Shown piece after piece: positions 23,178 through 31,780 of a DNA stretch of 42,951 bases. Position 1 is the first letter of the stretch, and each line of letters opens with the position of its first letter. The translations under genes were made by a program, and so were the position numbers. Origin of the DNA: an uncultured bacterium (lineage in GTDB: Bacteria > Patescibacteriota > Minisyncoccia > Phycocordibacterales > PALSA-1337); NCBI GenBank assembly GCA_903842025.1, contig CAIMKX010000020.1:1-42951 (forward strand). Reading direction: 5' to 3'. The notes under the pieces were generated by a model. The model saw only the letters and a program-made list of their open reading frames with translations. It was not told the DNA's origin and did not search any database.

Positions 23178-23861
23178 ATGAACAAACCACGAATTCTCGT
23201 CTTTGCATCCGGATCAGCCGAAGGTGGCGGATCAGGATTTGAAAAGTTGGTGGAAGCTTCACGCGGCGGACGGCTCAAAGCGGATATCGTCGCCGTGGTT
23301 TCCAACCACCTGAATGGCGGTGTGCGTCAGCGAGCCGAACGGCTCAGCGTACCGTTCCTGCATTTTCCAAAACCTTGGGACGGTGAAGGATACCAACGCT
23401 TCGCCCAAGAAACAGAAGCCACCTTCTTCGCGCTCTCCGGGTGGCTAAAGATGGTTGCCGGATTGGACAAGACAACACGCTTCAATTCCAGAACGGTATT
23501 CAATATTCATCCTGGACCCTTGCCTGATTTCGGCGGACCGGGACTGTATGGTCATCATGTTCACGAGGCCGTCATGGCCGCATTCCGACGCCACGAGATA
23601 ACTCACTCTGCGGTTTCCATGCATTTCGTGACTGGAGAATATGACCGCGGCCCTCTTTTCTTCCAGTTCAAAGTTCAGATAATGGAAGATGACACTCCCG
23701 ATACTCTCGGTCAGAGGGTAAACGGATGGGAGCACTACTTCCAACCAAGAATCACCAATATGGTGGTTGACGGATCGATAGACTGGAATGGTGTGGATCC
23801 AGATTCTATATCCATTCCTGCAGCCTATTCGATGAACTTTTGGCCAGATTCCTGGAAATAA
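23178..23861 (+). CDS. purN: phosphoribosylglycinamide formyltransferase-like protein
   Basis: Converts GAR to FGAR with 10-formyl-tetrahydrofolate, step 3 of purine synthesis. The 227-aa chain has the formyl-transferase core FNIHPGPLPDFGGPGLYG with Asn109 and His111, and SMHFVTGEYDRGPLFFQ with Asp156, matching the three catalytic residues of E. coli PurN. The N terminus LVFASGSAEGGGSGFEKLVEAS is the usual phosphate-binding strand-loop with a longer Gly-rich turn. TAGGA lies 7 nt before the ATG and a terminator follows. It sits beside purL, the next step. A related formyltransferase with another substrate cannot be ruled out. Confidence 0.82.
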   Translation: MNKPRILVFASGSAEGGGSGFEKLVEASRGGRLKADIVAVVSNHLNGGVRQRAERLSVPFLHFPKPWDGEGYQRFAQETEATFFALSGWLKMVAGLDKTTRFNSRTVFNIHPGPLPDFGGPGLYGHHVHEAVMAAFRRHEITHSAVSMHFVTGEYDRGPLFFQFKVQIMEDDTPDTLGQRVNGWEHYFQPRITNMVVDGSIDWNGVDPDSISIPAAYSMNFWPDSWK

Positions 23862-23885
23862 GAAAACTTTCTGGTCAATAACGAC

Positions 23886-23917
23886 GAGCGGCTCTGCAAA
23901 AGCCGCTCATTTTTTTA
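23886..23917 (+). terminator. intrinsic terminator of purN
   Basis: Exact 8-bp stem GAGCGGCT (23886-23893) and AGCCGCTC (23901-23908) followed by ATTTTTTT. Confidence 0.85.
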
Positions 23918-23929
23918 TAAAACAACTTC

Positions 23930-23957
23930 TTGCAATTCATCATTTTCTGCGTAATAT
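23930..23957 (+). promoter_or_regulatory. possible purL promoter
   Basis: TTGCAA (23930-23935), 16 bp, TAATAT (23952-23957). A start near 23964 would place the hairpin at 23968 at the very beginning of the message. Confidence 0.4.
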
Positions 23958-23967
23958 TCAATCCGGA

Positions 23968-23995
23968 AGCACCTTGCGGTGCTTTTTGTTTTTTG
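23968..23995 (+). terminator. terminator-like hairpin in the purL leader
   Basis: AGCACC-TTGC-GGTGCT (23968-23983) followed by TTTTGTTTTTT, about 35 nt before the purL ATG. It either backs up the purN terminator or attenuates purL. Confidence 0.65.
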
Positions 23996-24029
23996 AAAAC
24001 CACAAAATTGGAAACAACAGGAGAAACCT

Positions 24030-27000
24030 ATGATCTATAGTTTATATCGTCAGATCAACAGTGGCCTGGAACTTGGTTTCTACATTGAAACCACAGGCCA
24101 GCTATCGGAGAAAGAACTTAGCCAGCTTCAATGGCTCATTACGGAAACCTTCGAACCTGAAAAGGTTGGATTGGAATCGTCTATTGCACAACGCGAGGTA
24201 TTAGAAATTGGTCCCCGCCTGGCCATCGAAACTCCATTCTCATCGAATGCGGTATCGATCTGCCAAGCGATGGGTTTGGCAAGCGTCACACGCATCGAGC
24301 AGACCCAACGTTTCAGACTTGGAAATGGCTCGCCGGCGGAATATATCATCAAGAGGTATCTCGACCGGATGACCGAAGAAATCCACGTCGACGGAATCAA
24401 GAGCTTTGATACAGGTATCCAGCCGGAAAATGTCAAAATGATCGATCTCATGGGTCACGGGAAAACCGCTCTCGAGGAGATGAACAGCGCTCTTGGCCTT
24501 GGCATGGATGCCCGGGACATTGAATACTACCATCACCTCTTTGCGGAAGTCCTCAAAAGGAATCCGACTGATGTCGAACTCTTCCAGCTCGGCAACGCAA
24601 ATAGTGAGCACAGCCGCCACTGGTACTTCAAAGGCCAGATCGTCATCGACGGTGTGCCAATGAAACGCACGCTTATGGAAATCGTTCAACGCCCGCTCAT
24701 TTGTCTCGAGGAGATGGATCGAGTTAGTCTCATCGCATTCAGGGACAATGCCGGAGCGATTCAGGGATACAGATCCAATCTGATCCTACCACTGACACCT
24801 GGCAAACCATCGGAAATGGTCATCCGTGACAAGGTGCTTCACATCACCTGCACCGCGGAAACTCACAATCATCCGACAGCAGTTGAACCATTCAATGGCG
24901 CAGCCACTGGAGCTGGTGGAGAAATTCGAGATGGCACAGCGCCAGGACGAGGTGGCATCACAGGTATTGGTGTCGCAGGTTACGCGGTAGGCCATCTTTT
25001 CATTCCAGGGTATTTGATACCCGGAGAGATCGTCGGCTTGAACAAACCTTCAAAATACGCGTCGCCTTTGGAAATTCTGATCCGAGGAAGCAACGGTGTT
25101 TCTAGCTATGGCAACCAATACGGCCGACCTCTTACACTCGGCTTTACCAGAACTTTCGGCCAGATCGTCTCTGGCGAATGGAGAGAATGGAGAAAACCGA
25201 TCCTCTACAGCGGCGGTGTCGGACATTTATTTGACGAGTACCTCGCAAAAGAAACACCGGAAGTCGGCATGAAGATCGTCCGCATCGGCGGCCCGGCTTA
25301 CCCTATCGGTGTCGGCGGCGGAAGCGCCTCCAGTATGATGCAGGGAGAGAATTCCGAGGTGCTTGATTTCAATTCCGTTCAACGCGGTAACGCCGAGATG
25401 GAAAATCGAGCAAATCGGGTCATTAGGGCTTGTGTGGAAATGGGAGACAAGAATCCCATCTCGAGCATCCACGACCAAGGAGCTGGCGGTCCAAGTAATG
25501 TCCTTACGGAGTTATTGGAACCGCTCGGCGGAACTATAAATATCCGTAAGATCATCCTCGGCGACAAAACGATGTCAGTCCTGAAGATCTGGAGCGCTGA
25601 ATTCCAAGAAGGATACGGCTTCCTGATCAGGCCTGAACAGATGAGCTCTTTTGAGTCCATTTGCAAACGCGAACGGGTAAATTGCGAAGTTCTCGGGGAA
25701 ATAACCGGCAGTCGAAAGATTGTCGTTGAAGACCCGCAAAACGGACACATGCCCGTTGACCTCAATCTGGAGCAGGTTCTAACGAACATGCCCCAGAAGA
25801 CATTCGAGTCAGCACGAAAGGCCAAGGAGCTCAAACCTTTGGACCTGCCAGAAATAACCGTAGGAGAAGCCATAGAAAAAGTTTTCAAGCTTCCATCGGT
25901 CGGTTCGAAAGGTTACTTGGTTCACAAGGTGGATCGTAGCGTCTCGGGACTAGTAGCACAGCAGCAATGTTGTGGCATAGCCCAGATCCCGATCGCCGAC
26001 AATAGTGTTAACGCACAAAGCCACTTCGGTTTGACCGGGGCGGTAAGTGCGGTCGGCGAACAACCGATAAAGATGCTCATTGATGAAAAGGCTGGTGCTC
26101 GTCTGGCTGTAGCAGAAATGCTCACCAACATGGCCAGCGTCAAAATCAGTGGCATTAACGACATTCGCTGTCGTGCCAACTGGATGTATCCAGCCAAACT
26201 GCCACATGAGGGCGCTCTCCTCTACGATGCTGCGGTTGCCATGTCCGACCTAATGGTCGAGCTCTGTATCGCAGTTGACGGAGGCAAAGATAGCCTTTCT
26301 ATGGCGGCGACGGTTCAGGGAGATCTTGTAAAAGCTCCCGGTTCATTGGTAATTCTCGGATACGCACCTGTGCCCGACATTACCAGGAAAATCACACCAG
26401 ACATCAAGATGCCTGGTCTGAGTAGACTCGGTCTCATTGATCTAGGTTTAGGCAAGGATCGCCTGGGCGGTTCCGCTCTGGCTCAAGCTGTGAATCAGCT
26501 TGGTGACAAAACACCAGATGTCGATGATCCTAAACTCCTCAAGAACTCATTTCTTGCGATGCAAAAGATGATCGACGAAGATCTTATCCTAGCGATGCAC
26601 GACCGAAGCGACGGCGGCCTCATAACCACAGTCGCAGAGATGTGCATGGCCAGCCAATCTGGATTCACAATCCAAACACGAAGTTGGAATGTGGTAGATG
26701 ACATGGATATTCTAGACGAGCTGTTTGCTGAAGAGCTTGGCTTCGTCCTGGAATTTCTGCCCGACAAAGAGAAACGTATTCGCGCCCTTTGCGAGGAATT
26801 CAATATTCCCTTTTCATCTGTCGGTTCTACAAGTGAGACGGGAGAATGCCAAATTCGTGATGATGATCACTATGTATTCGCAAGTACAATTAGAGAGCTT
26901 CGACTTTGGTGGGAGTCCACCAGTTATGAACTCGAAAAGCTCCAGATGAATACCGATTGCGCCAAAATCGAATTCTTCGGTCACGGCAGTACTCGGTATA

Positions 27001-27905
27001 ATCGGGAACCTCCAAATTACGAGCTCACCTTCGAACCAAAAGACACGCTCCCGGAAATCTTGAACTCGCATGACAAGCCAAAGGTGGCAATCATACGTGA
27101 AGAAGGAACAAACGGCGATCGCGAGATGCAGGCCGCATGTGCGGCCGCCGGCCTTGCCCCATGGGACGTCACGATGAGTGATCTCCTTCGAGGCAAGATC
27201 AACTTGGACCAGTTCCAGGGCATCATATTCGCCGGAGGTTTCTCCTATATGGATGTGTTTGGCAGTGCCAAAGGTTGGGCTGGGACTATCCTTTTCAGCG
27301 AGAAGCTGAAAGAGATGTTCAACAGATTCTATTATGACCGTCATGACACATTCTCATTAGGGGTATGCAATGGTTGCCAGCTCATGGCGCTATTGGGATT
27401 GGTACCGTTCGTCGGCTTCGACGACTGTTACTACAGCAGGCTGGATGACCGATACCAGCCACGATTCATTCACAACATTTCGGGAAGATTCGAGTCTCGA
27501 TGGGTTCAAGTGGAAATCCGACCAAGTCCGTCCATCATGCTCAAAGGCATGGAGGGATCGAGACTGGGCATCTGGGTGGCTCACGGAGAAGGACATCTGT
27601 TCTTCCCGCACAAGACGGTTCTTGATAGGGTACGGGAGTCAAATCTCACACCACTAGTCTTCATAGACAGCTCCGGAAAGCCAACGGAAGAATATCCCTA
27701 CAATCCCAACGGATCGCCGTTTGGGATCACCGCTCTTTGTTCGCCTGAAAACGGAAGGCACCTAGCCATGATGCCTCATCCCGAGCGTTGTTTCCGTTTG
27801 TGGCAATGGCCATGGATGCCTGCCTCTTGGCAAAAGCTTGAGGCTTCACCCTGGCTTCGAATGTTTCAGAACGCCAGAAATTGGTGTATGGAACACAAGG
27901 TCTGA
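24030..27905 (+). CDS. purL: phosphoribosylformylglycinamidine synthase, single-chain large form
   Basis: Converts FGAR, glutamine and ATP to FGAM, step 4 of purine synthesis. The 1291-aa length matches the large proteobacterial/eukaryotic type that fuses PurS-like, PurL and PurQ parts. In order: an N-terminal PurS-like domain; linker and first synthetase half with SEHSRHWYFKG and CTAETHNHPTAVEPFNGAATGAGGEIRD (ATP site); second half with VDGGKDSLSMAA and AMHDRSDGGL; a C-terminal class I glutaminase with VAIIREEGTNGDREM, GVCNGCQ (nucleophile Cys) and MMPHPERCFRLWQWPW (His and Glu). AGGAGA ends 6 nt before the ATG, one of the best Shine-Dalgarno sites in the window, and it has a strong terminator. 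No purS, purQ or other pur genes are near except purN. Confidence 0.95.
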   Translation: MIYSLYRQINSGLELGFYIETTGQLSEKELSQLQWLITETFEPEKVGLESSIAQREVLEIGPRLAIETPFSSNAVSICQAMGLASVTRIEQTQRFRLGNGSPAEYIIKRYLDRMTEEIHVDGIKSFDTGIQPENVKMIDLMGHGKTALEEMNSALGLGMDARDIEYYHHLFAEVLKRNPTDVELFQLGNANSEHSRHWYFKGQIVIDGVPMKRTLMEIVQRPLICLEEMDRVSLIAFRDNAGAIQGYRSNLILPLTPGKPSEMVIRDKVLHITCTAETHNHPTAVEPFNGAATGAGGEIRDGTAPGRGGITGIGVAGYAVGHLFIPGYLIPGEIVGLNKPSKYASPLEILIRGSNGVSSYGNQYGRPLTLGFTRTFGQIVSGEWREWRKPILYSGGVGHLFDEYLAKETPEVGMKIVRIGGPAYPIGVGGGSASSMMQGENSEVLDFNSVQRGNAEMENRANRVIRACVEMGDKNPISSIHDQGAGGPSNVLTELLEPLGGTINIRKIILGDKTMSVLKIWSAEFQEGYGFLIRPEQMSSFESICKRERVNCEVLGEITGSRKIVVEDPQNGHMPVDLNLEQVLTNMPQKTFESARKAKELKPLDLPEITVGEAIEKVFKLPSVGSKGYLVHKVDRSVSGLVAQQQCCGIAQIPIADNSVNAQSHFGLTGAVSAVGEQPIKMLIDEKAGARLAVAEMLTNMASVKISGINDIRCRANWMYPAKLPHEGALLYDAAVAMSDLMVELCIAVDGGKDSLSMAATVQGDLVKAPGSLVILGYAPVPDITRKITPDIKMPGLSRLGLIDLGLGKDRLGGSALAQAVNQLGDKTPDVDDPKLLKNSFLAMQKMIDEDLILAMHDRSDGGLITTVAEMCMASQSGFTIQTRSWNVVDDMDILDELFAEELGFVLEFLPDKEKRIRALCEEFNIPFSSVGSTSETGECQIRDDDHYVFASTIRELRLWWESTSYELEKLQMNTDCAKIEFFGHGSTRYNREPPNYELTFEPKDTLPEILNSHDKPKVAIIREEGTNGDREMQAACAAAGLAPWDVTMSDLLRGKINLDQFQGIIFAGGFSYMDVFGSAKGWAGTILFSEKLKEMFNRFYYDRHDTFSLGVCNGCQLMALLGLVPFVGFDDCYYSRLDDRYQPRFIHNISGRFESRWVQVEIRPSPSIMLKGMEGSRLGIWVAHGEGHLFFPHKTVLDRVRESNLTPLVFIDSSGKPTEEYPYNPNGSPFGITALCSPENGRHLAMMPHPERCFRLWQWPWMPASWQKLEASPWLRMFQNARNWCMEHKV

Positions 27906-27928
27906 GATTACACTCAAAGATCTAACAA

Positions 27929-27957
27929 CCCCTCGCGCAACGCGAGGGGTATTTTGT
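27929..27957 (+). terminator. intrinsic terminator of purL
   Basis: Exact 9-bp stem CCCCTCGCG (27929-27937) and CGCGAGGGG (27941-27949) with a CAA loop, then TATTTTGTTG. Confidence 0.82.
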
Positions 27958-27972
27958 TGTCAGCAATATACG

Positions 27973-27998
27973 TTCGAACATCTTTCAACCCTCGGAGC
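27973..27998 (+). repeat. 26-nt direct repeat, right copy
   Basis: Matches 23019-23044 at 24 of 26 positions in the same orientation, with little similarity outside, so the matched block is sharply bounded. Confidence 0.65.
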
Positions 27999-28005
27999 AA
28001 TAAAG

Positions 28006-28191
28006 TCATTTGGATTTGTATTCGTCCTTCAATATTTTTGTTATACCAATACCGGACTTCTCTGCTTCCCTAAAAGCATTCATCAGTCCGTTCATAGTAT
28101 CGGCAGTGCCGTTCTTCATCGCCCGACAGATCGGACAATCATCAAAGCCTTCCCACTTGGCATTTTTCTTGTTGAGTTTGTTGGTTTTCAT
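28006..28191 (-). CDS. small hypothetical protein with a CPIC motif
   Basis: The 61-aa product starts MKTNKLNKKN, carries FDDCPICRAMKNG and ends in charged helix sequence. The single CxxC could bind a metal as a dimer or be redox-active. TATAAT lies 33 nt before the ATG with no Shine-Dalgarno site, the same layout as frr. It is divergent from the M15 peptidase gene. Family not firmly recognised. Confidence 0.6.
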   Translation of the reverse strand: MKTNKLNKKNAKWEGFDDCPICRAMKNGTADTMNGLMNAFREAEKSGIGITKILKDEYKSK

Positions 28192-28301
28192 TTGAGTAGT
28201 GTTAAACGATTAAACGAAACTGCAATTATACATCTTTATGAAAATACCGCGCAATAACAGATGACGCTCGAAACGACGATAAGATATGCTATAATCAGCC
28301 G

Positions 28302-29207
28302 ATGAAGGAAAAGAGCGCCAAAATCAACTATCGGCCGATATTGGTGGCCACAATGGTGGCTGTCCTTATTTTTGGAGCAGTTTATTGGACATATTACACC
28401 TACGAAACGAACAACCTTCTGACAATAACGCAAAATAACCTGGCCTCCAGCACAGCTGTATTCCAATCGATAGTCAGCCAGCAAAGAGCCAAGATCGCTC
28501 TGGTCACTTCCGAAAACCAAAACTTGAGCAACATGCTGACCACCGAGCAAAAAGCTCGTTTCGACCTCGAACAGCAAAAGCAGGCCAACCTGAAGCAGAT
28601 CGACACCCTGACCAAACTGACCACCATCGATCCGGAGCTCATAAAAAAGTATTCAAAAGTCTACTTCCTGAGCGAGAACTACGTCCCGGCCAAATTGACG
28701 GACATACCCGTCGACTACCTTTCGGATCCGACGAAGCCGGCCCAATTCCTAGAAAATGCCTATCCGTTCTTTTTGAGCATGCTGCAAAATGCCAACGCCA
28801 GCCGCGTGCCACTATTCGTAGTCTCGGCCTACCGCTCGTTTGATTATCAAAAAACCCTCAAGTCTGACTATAAAGTCATCTACGGTGCCGGCACGGCCAA
28901 CCAATTCTCGGCCGACCAGGGCTATTCCGAGCATCAGCTCGGCACGGCCGTCGATTTCGGCACGACCAACGTCGGAGCCGATCTTAAATTCGAAAAGTCC
29001 GCCGCCTTCAAATGGCTCAGCGACAATGCCTACAAATACGGTTTCGTCATCTCCTATCCGAAGTCCAATACTTACTACGAATATGAACCGTGGCATTGGC
29101 GCTTTGTCGGACGACAGCTTGCCCAAGATCTCCATGACCAGGGCAAATATTTCTACGAGATGGACCAAAGAACCATTGATACTTATCTCATAAAACTCTT
29201 CGATTAG
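28302..29207 (+). CDS. membrane-anchored D-Ala-D-Ala carboxypeptidase, M15B (VanY/DacY-like)
   Basis: Trims peptidoglycan stem peptides outside the membrane. The 301-aa chain has a cytoplasmic start, one membrane segment (about residues 12-32, PILVATMVAVLIFGAVYW), a coiled-coil stalk rich in Gln and Lys (about 45-110), then the zinc peptidase domain. That domain has FVVSAYRSF, GYSEHQLGTAVDFG (His and Asp zinc ligands) and EPWHWRFVG (catalytic Glu and third ligand His). All M15 motifs are intact. TATAAT lies 6 nt before the ATG, implying a leaderless message. Confidence 0.93.
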   Translation: MKEKSAKINYRPILVATMVAVLIFGAVYWTYYTYETNNLLTITQNNLASSTAVFQSIVSQQRAKIALVTSENQNLSNMLTTEQKARFDLEQQKQANLKQIDTLTKLTTIDPELIKKYSKVYFLSENYVPAKLTDIPVDYLSDPTKPAQFLENAYPFFLSMLQNANASRVPLFVVSAYRSFDYQKTLKSDYKVIYGAGTANQFSADQGYSEHQLGTAVDFGTTNVGADLKFEKSAAFKWLSDNAYKYGFVISYPKSNTYYEYEPWHWRFVGRQLAQDLHDQGKYFYEMDQRTIDTYLIKLFD

Positions 29208-29210
29208 GCT

Positions 29211-30812
29211 CTACCGATATTCCTTTAATGTCGGCAGAGAAACCACAAAGGTTGTACCCTTTCCGAGGACGCTTTTGGCTTCAATCGAACCGTTATGGGC
29301 CAGGACTATCCATTTGACGATCGCCAAACCCAGACCGACGTTGTTGCCGCTGGAATTGCGTGATTTTTCCGCCCGATAAAAACGGTTGAAGATCTGCGGG
29401 ATGTCCTCATCGCTGATGCCGATGCCGTTGTCGCCAACCTTGATTTCAATCTGGCCATCCTGAACAGTGCTTTCAACATGGATCCAGCCGCCGACTTTGC
29501 CATAATTCACGGCGTTCCGGAACAAATTCAAAAACATCTTTTCCAAATAGGCCCGATCCCCCATCAAAACGGCATTGGGATTGCTGATCACCCGGATTTT
29601 GATCCTTTTTTCCTTGGCCAAAGTCTTGCATCTGGTTACGGCGTTTTTGATGATGTCGGACAGGTTTGTTCTCTTCAGATTTATGCCCTTATCATAGGAA
29701 GACTCCTTGGATGTCAGGATCGAGAGGTCGGTGATCATGTTGGAAAGATGCTCGATCTCATGATTGATGGCTTTGAAGGCTTTTATGGCTGACCGACATT
29801 TCTTTTCATTCTTGTCCATCAGGGCCAAGTCGGCATTGCCGCGGATGATCGCTAGCGGAGTCCTGATCTCATGGGCGGCGTTGGCGATGAATTCGGTCTT
29901 CAACTGTTCTTCCTTGAGCAATCGCTCGGTTTCCCTGAGCATCTCGGTTTTCTTTTTGGCGGTAATGTCACGGATGTTGAGGATAATACCTTGAACGTCC
30001 GGATTATCGAGCATGTTGTAACCTGTGGCTTCAAAACAGGTCAGAAGGCCGTTGGAATGGCGAAAATTGAATTCGGCAATGTGGGCGATCTGGGGATTAT
30101 TGATAGTCCCCTTGAGATATGCGTCGGCCACGGCATCAGAGGTGTTGAACAGGAAGTCCCTCGGCCGGCGCCCGATGGCATTCTCGGTCTTTATGCCGCA
30201 AATTTTCTCAAGGGAAGAACTGACATACTTGATGACGCCTTTTTCGTTGAGGAGCATGATGATCTCATGGCTGTTCTCCACCAAAGCCTTGAAATAGGTC
30301 TCCTGGCGGGTCGCCAGCTCGCGGGCCTGCTGTTCCTTGACTATGAGGCGGTGGATGGTGATCGCTTGAGCGACACTGTTTCCTATGCAGACGCACAGAA
30401 CCTTTATTGATTGCTGAAATATCTGTTTCTTCTTGAAACAAAGCACCATTGTCCCATAAATTTCTTCCTTGAATCTCAACGGAATAATGACGTAGCTTTT
30501 CAAATATTTACTTTCGTCGTATTTGTCATTTTCACTTTTCAGACTCTCAACATAGTCAGGACTGTCATGAGCCATCGCAGAGTAATTTTTTCCGCCTTTG
30601 GTCGGCCTATCCGGTTTGAAAGGGGTATTCGGACTGATATAGCCCAATTCCAGATTCAATGATTCGGGAGAATTGAGCCAGACAAAACCGTAATCGGCTT
30701 GGATGATTTTTTGTCCTAGCTCGGTGAATTTCTTGACGATTTTTATCTCATCGTCTTCATTCAGGCATTCGAGAACGGTCTCATTTATTCGCTTGATCTC
30801 ATTTGTAAGCAT
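29211..30812 (-). CDS. cytosolic sensor histidine kinase with GAF and PAS domains
   Basis: The 533-aa protein has no membrane segment. An N-terminal GAF-like domain (about 15-155) is followed by a PAS domain (about 172-285, VENSHEIIMLLNEKGVIKYVSSS) and a HisKA helix with phospho-acceptor His314 in NAAHEIRTPLAII. The ATPase domain shows N box LFRNAVNYGK, G1 DNGIGIS, F box FNRFYRAEKS and G2 NVGLGLAI. It should sense a soluble or internal signal. TACTTT is 8 nt before the ATG. The likely partner regulator lies upstream on the same strand, separated by a methyltransferase-like gene. The stop is 3 nt from the end of the convergent M15 gene. Confidence 0.93.
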   Translation of the reverse strand: MLTNEIKRINETVLECLNEDDEIKIVKKFTELGQKIIQADYGFVWLNSPESLNLELGYISPNTPFKPDRPTKGGKNYSAMAHDSPDYVESLKSENDKYDESKYLKSYVIIPLRFKEEIYGTMVLCFKKKQIFQQSIKVLCVCIGNSVAQAITIHRLIVKEQQARELATRQETYFKALVENSHEIIMLLNEKGVIKYVSSSLEKICGIKTENAIGRRPRDFLFNTSDAVADAYLKGTINNPQIAHIAEFNFRHSNGLLTCFEATGYNMLDNPDVQGIILNIRDITAKKKTEMLRETERLLKEEQLKTEFIANAAHEIRTPLAIIRGNADLALMDKNEKKCRSAIKAFKAINHEIEHLSNMITDLSILTSKESSYDKGINLKRTNLSDIIKNAVTRCKTLAKEKRIKIRVISNPNAVLMGDRAYLEKMFLNLFRNAVNYGKVGGWIHVESTVQDGQIEIKVGDNGIGISDEDIPQIFNRFYRAEKSRNSSGNNVGLGLAIVKWIVLAHNGSIEAKSVLGKGTTFVVSLPTLKEYR

Positions 30813-30825
30813 AATGGTTTAAAGT

Positions 30826-30860
30826 AAATCGGCGTGAAATTTATCATTCCGCGCCGATTT
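30826..30860 (-). terminator. hairpin between the methyltransferase-like gene and the kinase
   Basis: AAATCGGCG (30826-30834) and CGCCGATTT (30852-30860) are exact complements with a 17-nt loop, adjoining the stop of the 31696 gene and overlapping the kinase promoter. The U-tract is poor. Confidence 0.45.
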
Positions 30861-31696
30861 CACGATGTTCTTATCTTAAAAGCTAGAGCAGAGAACTTCT
30901 TATCGAAGAAAGTAAAAGTGCGTTCTTGACATACTTCGACTTCCCTCCTTGTACCGTCAGATGAAGCACCGATACTCAGATTTAGAATCAGAAACTTCAA
31001 ACTGAAAAGCTTGGAAGTTTTTAACCCGGTGTAACCGATATTGTGATCACTCAACGCGTCCACAATCACAAGACGGTTACTCGGACTATAAGCAAGGCAT
31101 TTGCCGATCTGCCTAAGAACGACCCTTACTGATCTAACCGACATTATTTCGACAACACGGCACATATACCAGATCTCCACTGATTTAACATCCAGTGATA
31201 CTGAATCTGGATTGGCAAGTGCCGACCTTAGTTCAGCGCACTTTACCGAGGGCCGTAATCTTGGATCTGATCCCGGAATGGATTCGAACTGCTCCTTGAG
31301 TTTCGGAATGAGATTCTCGCATGCCACTGCCGAGACGTCTAGCCAGACTGTCCTCAATCTAACCATATAAGCCTCCCTTACCCACTCCGAATCGTGTCCT
31401 TTTCCTCCACCTACAGCCAAAATGACCCTTTCACTCTTTTCTCGTCTGCTTAGATCATCTTCAGTTGAATTGTTCAAGACTGCACGGAGAAAATCCTGTG
31501 CAAATCCCCCCAATTTTCTGTTAGACTGCTCAGCTACCTCCGCAGTAATCTGAGCTCTGACTTTTGATGGAATAAAAGCGCGCGGATCGGCATTTCGACT
31601 GTCCCAATCATTGCTCAACCTGTGTTGATAACTTTTGGACAGACCCAACTGCTTTGTTTTTAAAGATAAAGACAACACAATACGATTTGTGCTCAT
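30860..31696 (-). CDS. putative class I SAM-dependent methyltransferase
   Basis: The 278-aa product has a glycine-rich loop VILAVGGGKGHDSEW after a strand, then VWLDVSAVACENL at the position of the acidic ribose-binding strand, and VRVVLRQIGKCL with RLVIVDALSDHN later, a Rossmann-like order compatible with a methyltransferase. No target-recognition motif is seen. It has TTGACA-18-TAAAGT and AAGGAGA 8 nt before the ATG, unlike the leaderless genes on either side. It stands between a response regulator and its probable kinase. The methyltransferase call is tentative. Confidence 0.55.
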   Translation of the reverse strand: MSTNRIVLSLSLKTKQLGLSKSYQHRLSNDWDSRNADPRAFIPSKVRAQITAEVAEQSNRKLGGFAQDFLRAVLNNSTEDDLSRREKSERVILAVGGGKGHDSEWVREAYMVRLRTVWLDVSAVACENLIPKLKEQFESIPGSDPRLRPSVKCAELRSALANPDSVSLDVKSVEIWYMCRVVEIMSVRSVRVVLRQIGKCLAYSPSNRLVIVDALSDHNIGYTGLKTSKLFSLKFLILNLSIGASSDGTRREVEVCQERTFTFFDKKFSALAFKIRTS

Positions 31697-31720
31697 ATCG
31701 ATTGTCTCCTTTCCTTCAAA

Positions 31721-31750
31721 ACTTTAACATATCGGCAATTTAACTGTCAA
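31721..31750 (-). promoter_or_regulatory. promoter of the methyltransferase-like gene
   Basis: TTGACA (31745-31750), 18 bp, TGTTAAAGT with the -10 at 31721-31726. The leader of about 20 nt holds the Shine-Dalgarno site at 31705-31714. Confidence 0.6.
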
Positions 31751-31780
31751 AATACCCAACCTCATATTTGTATGTCGTAA

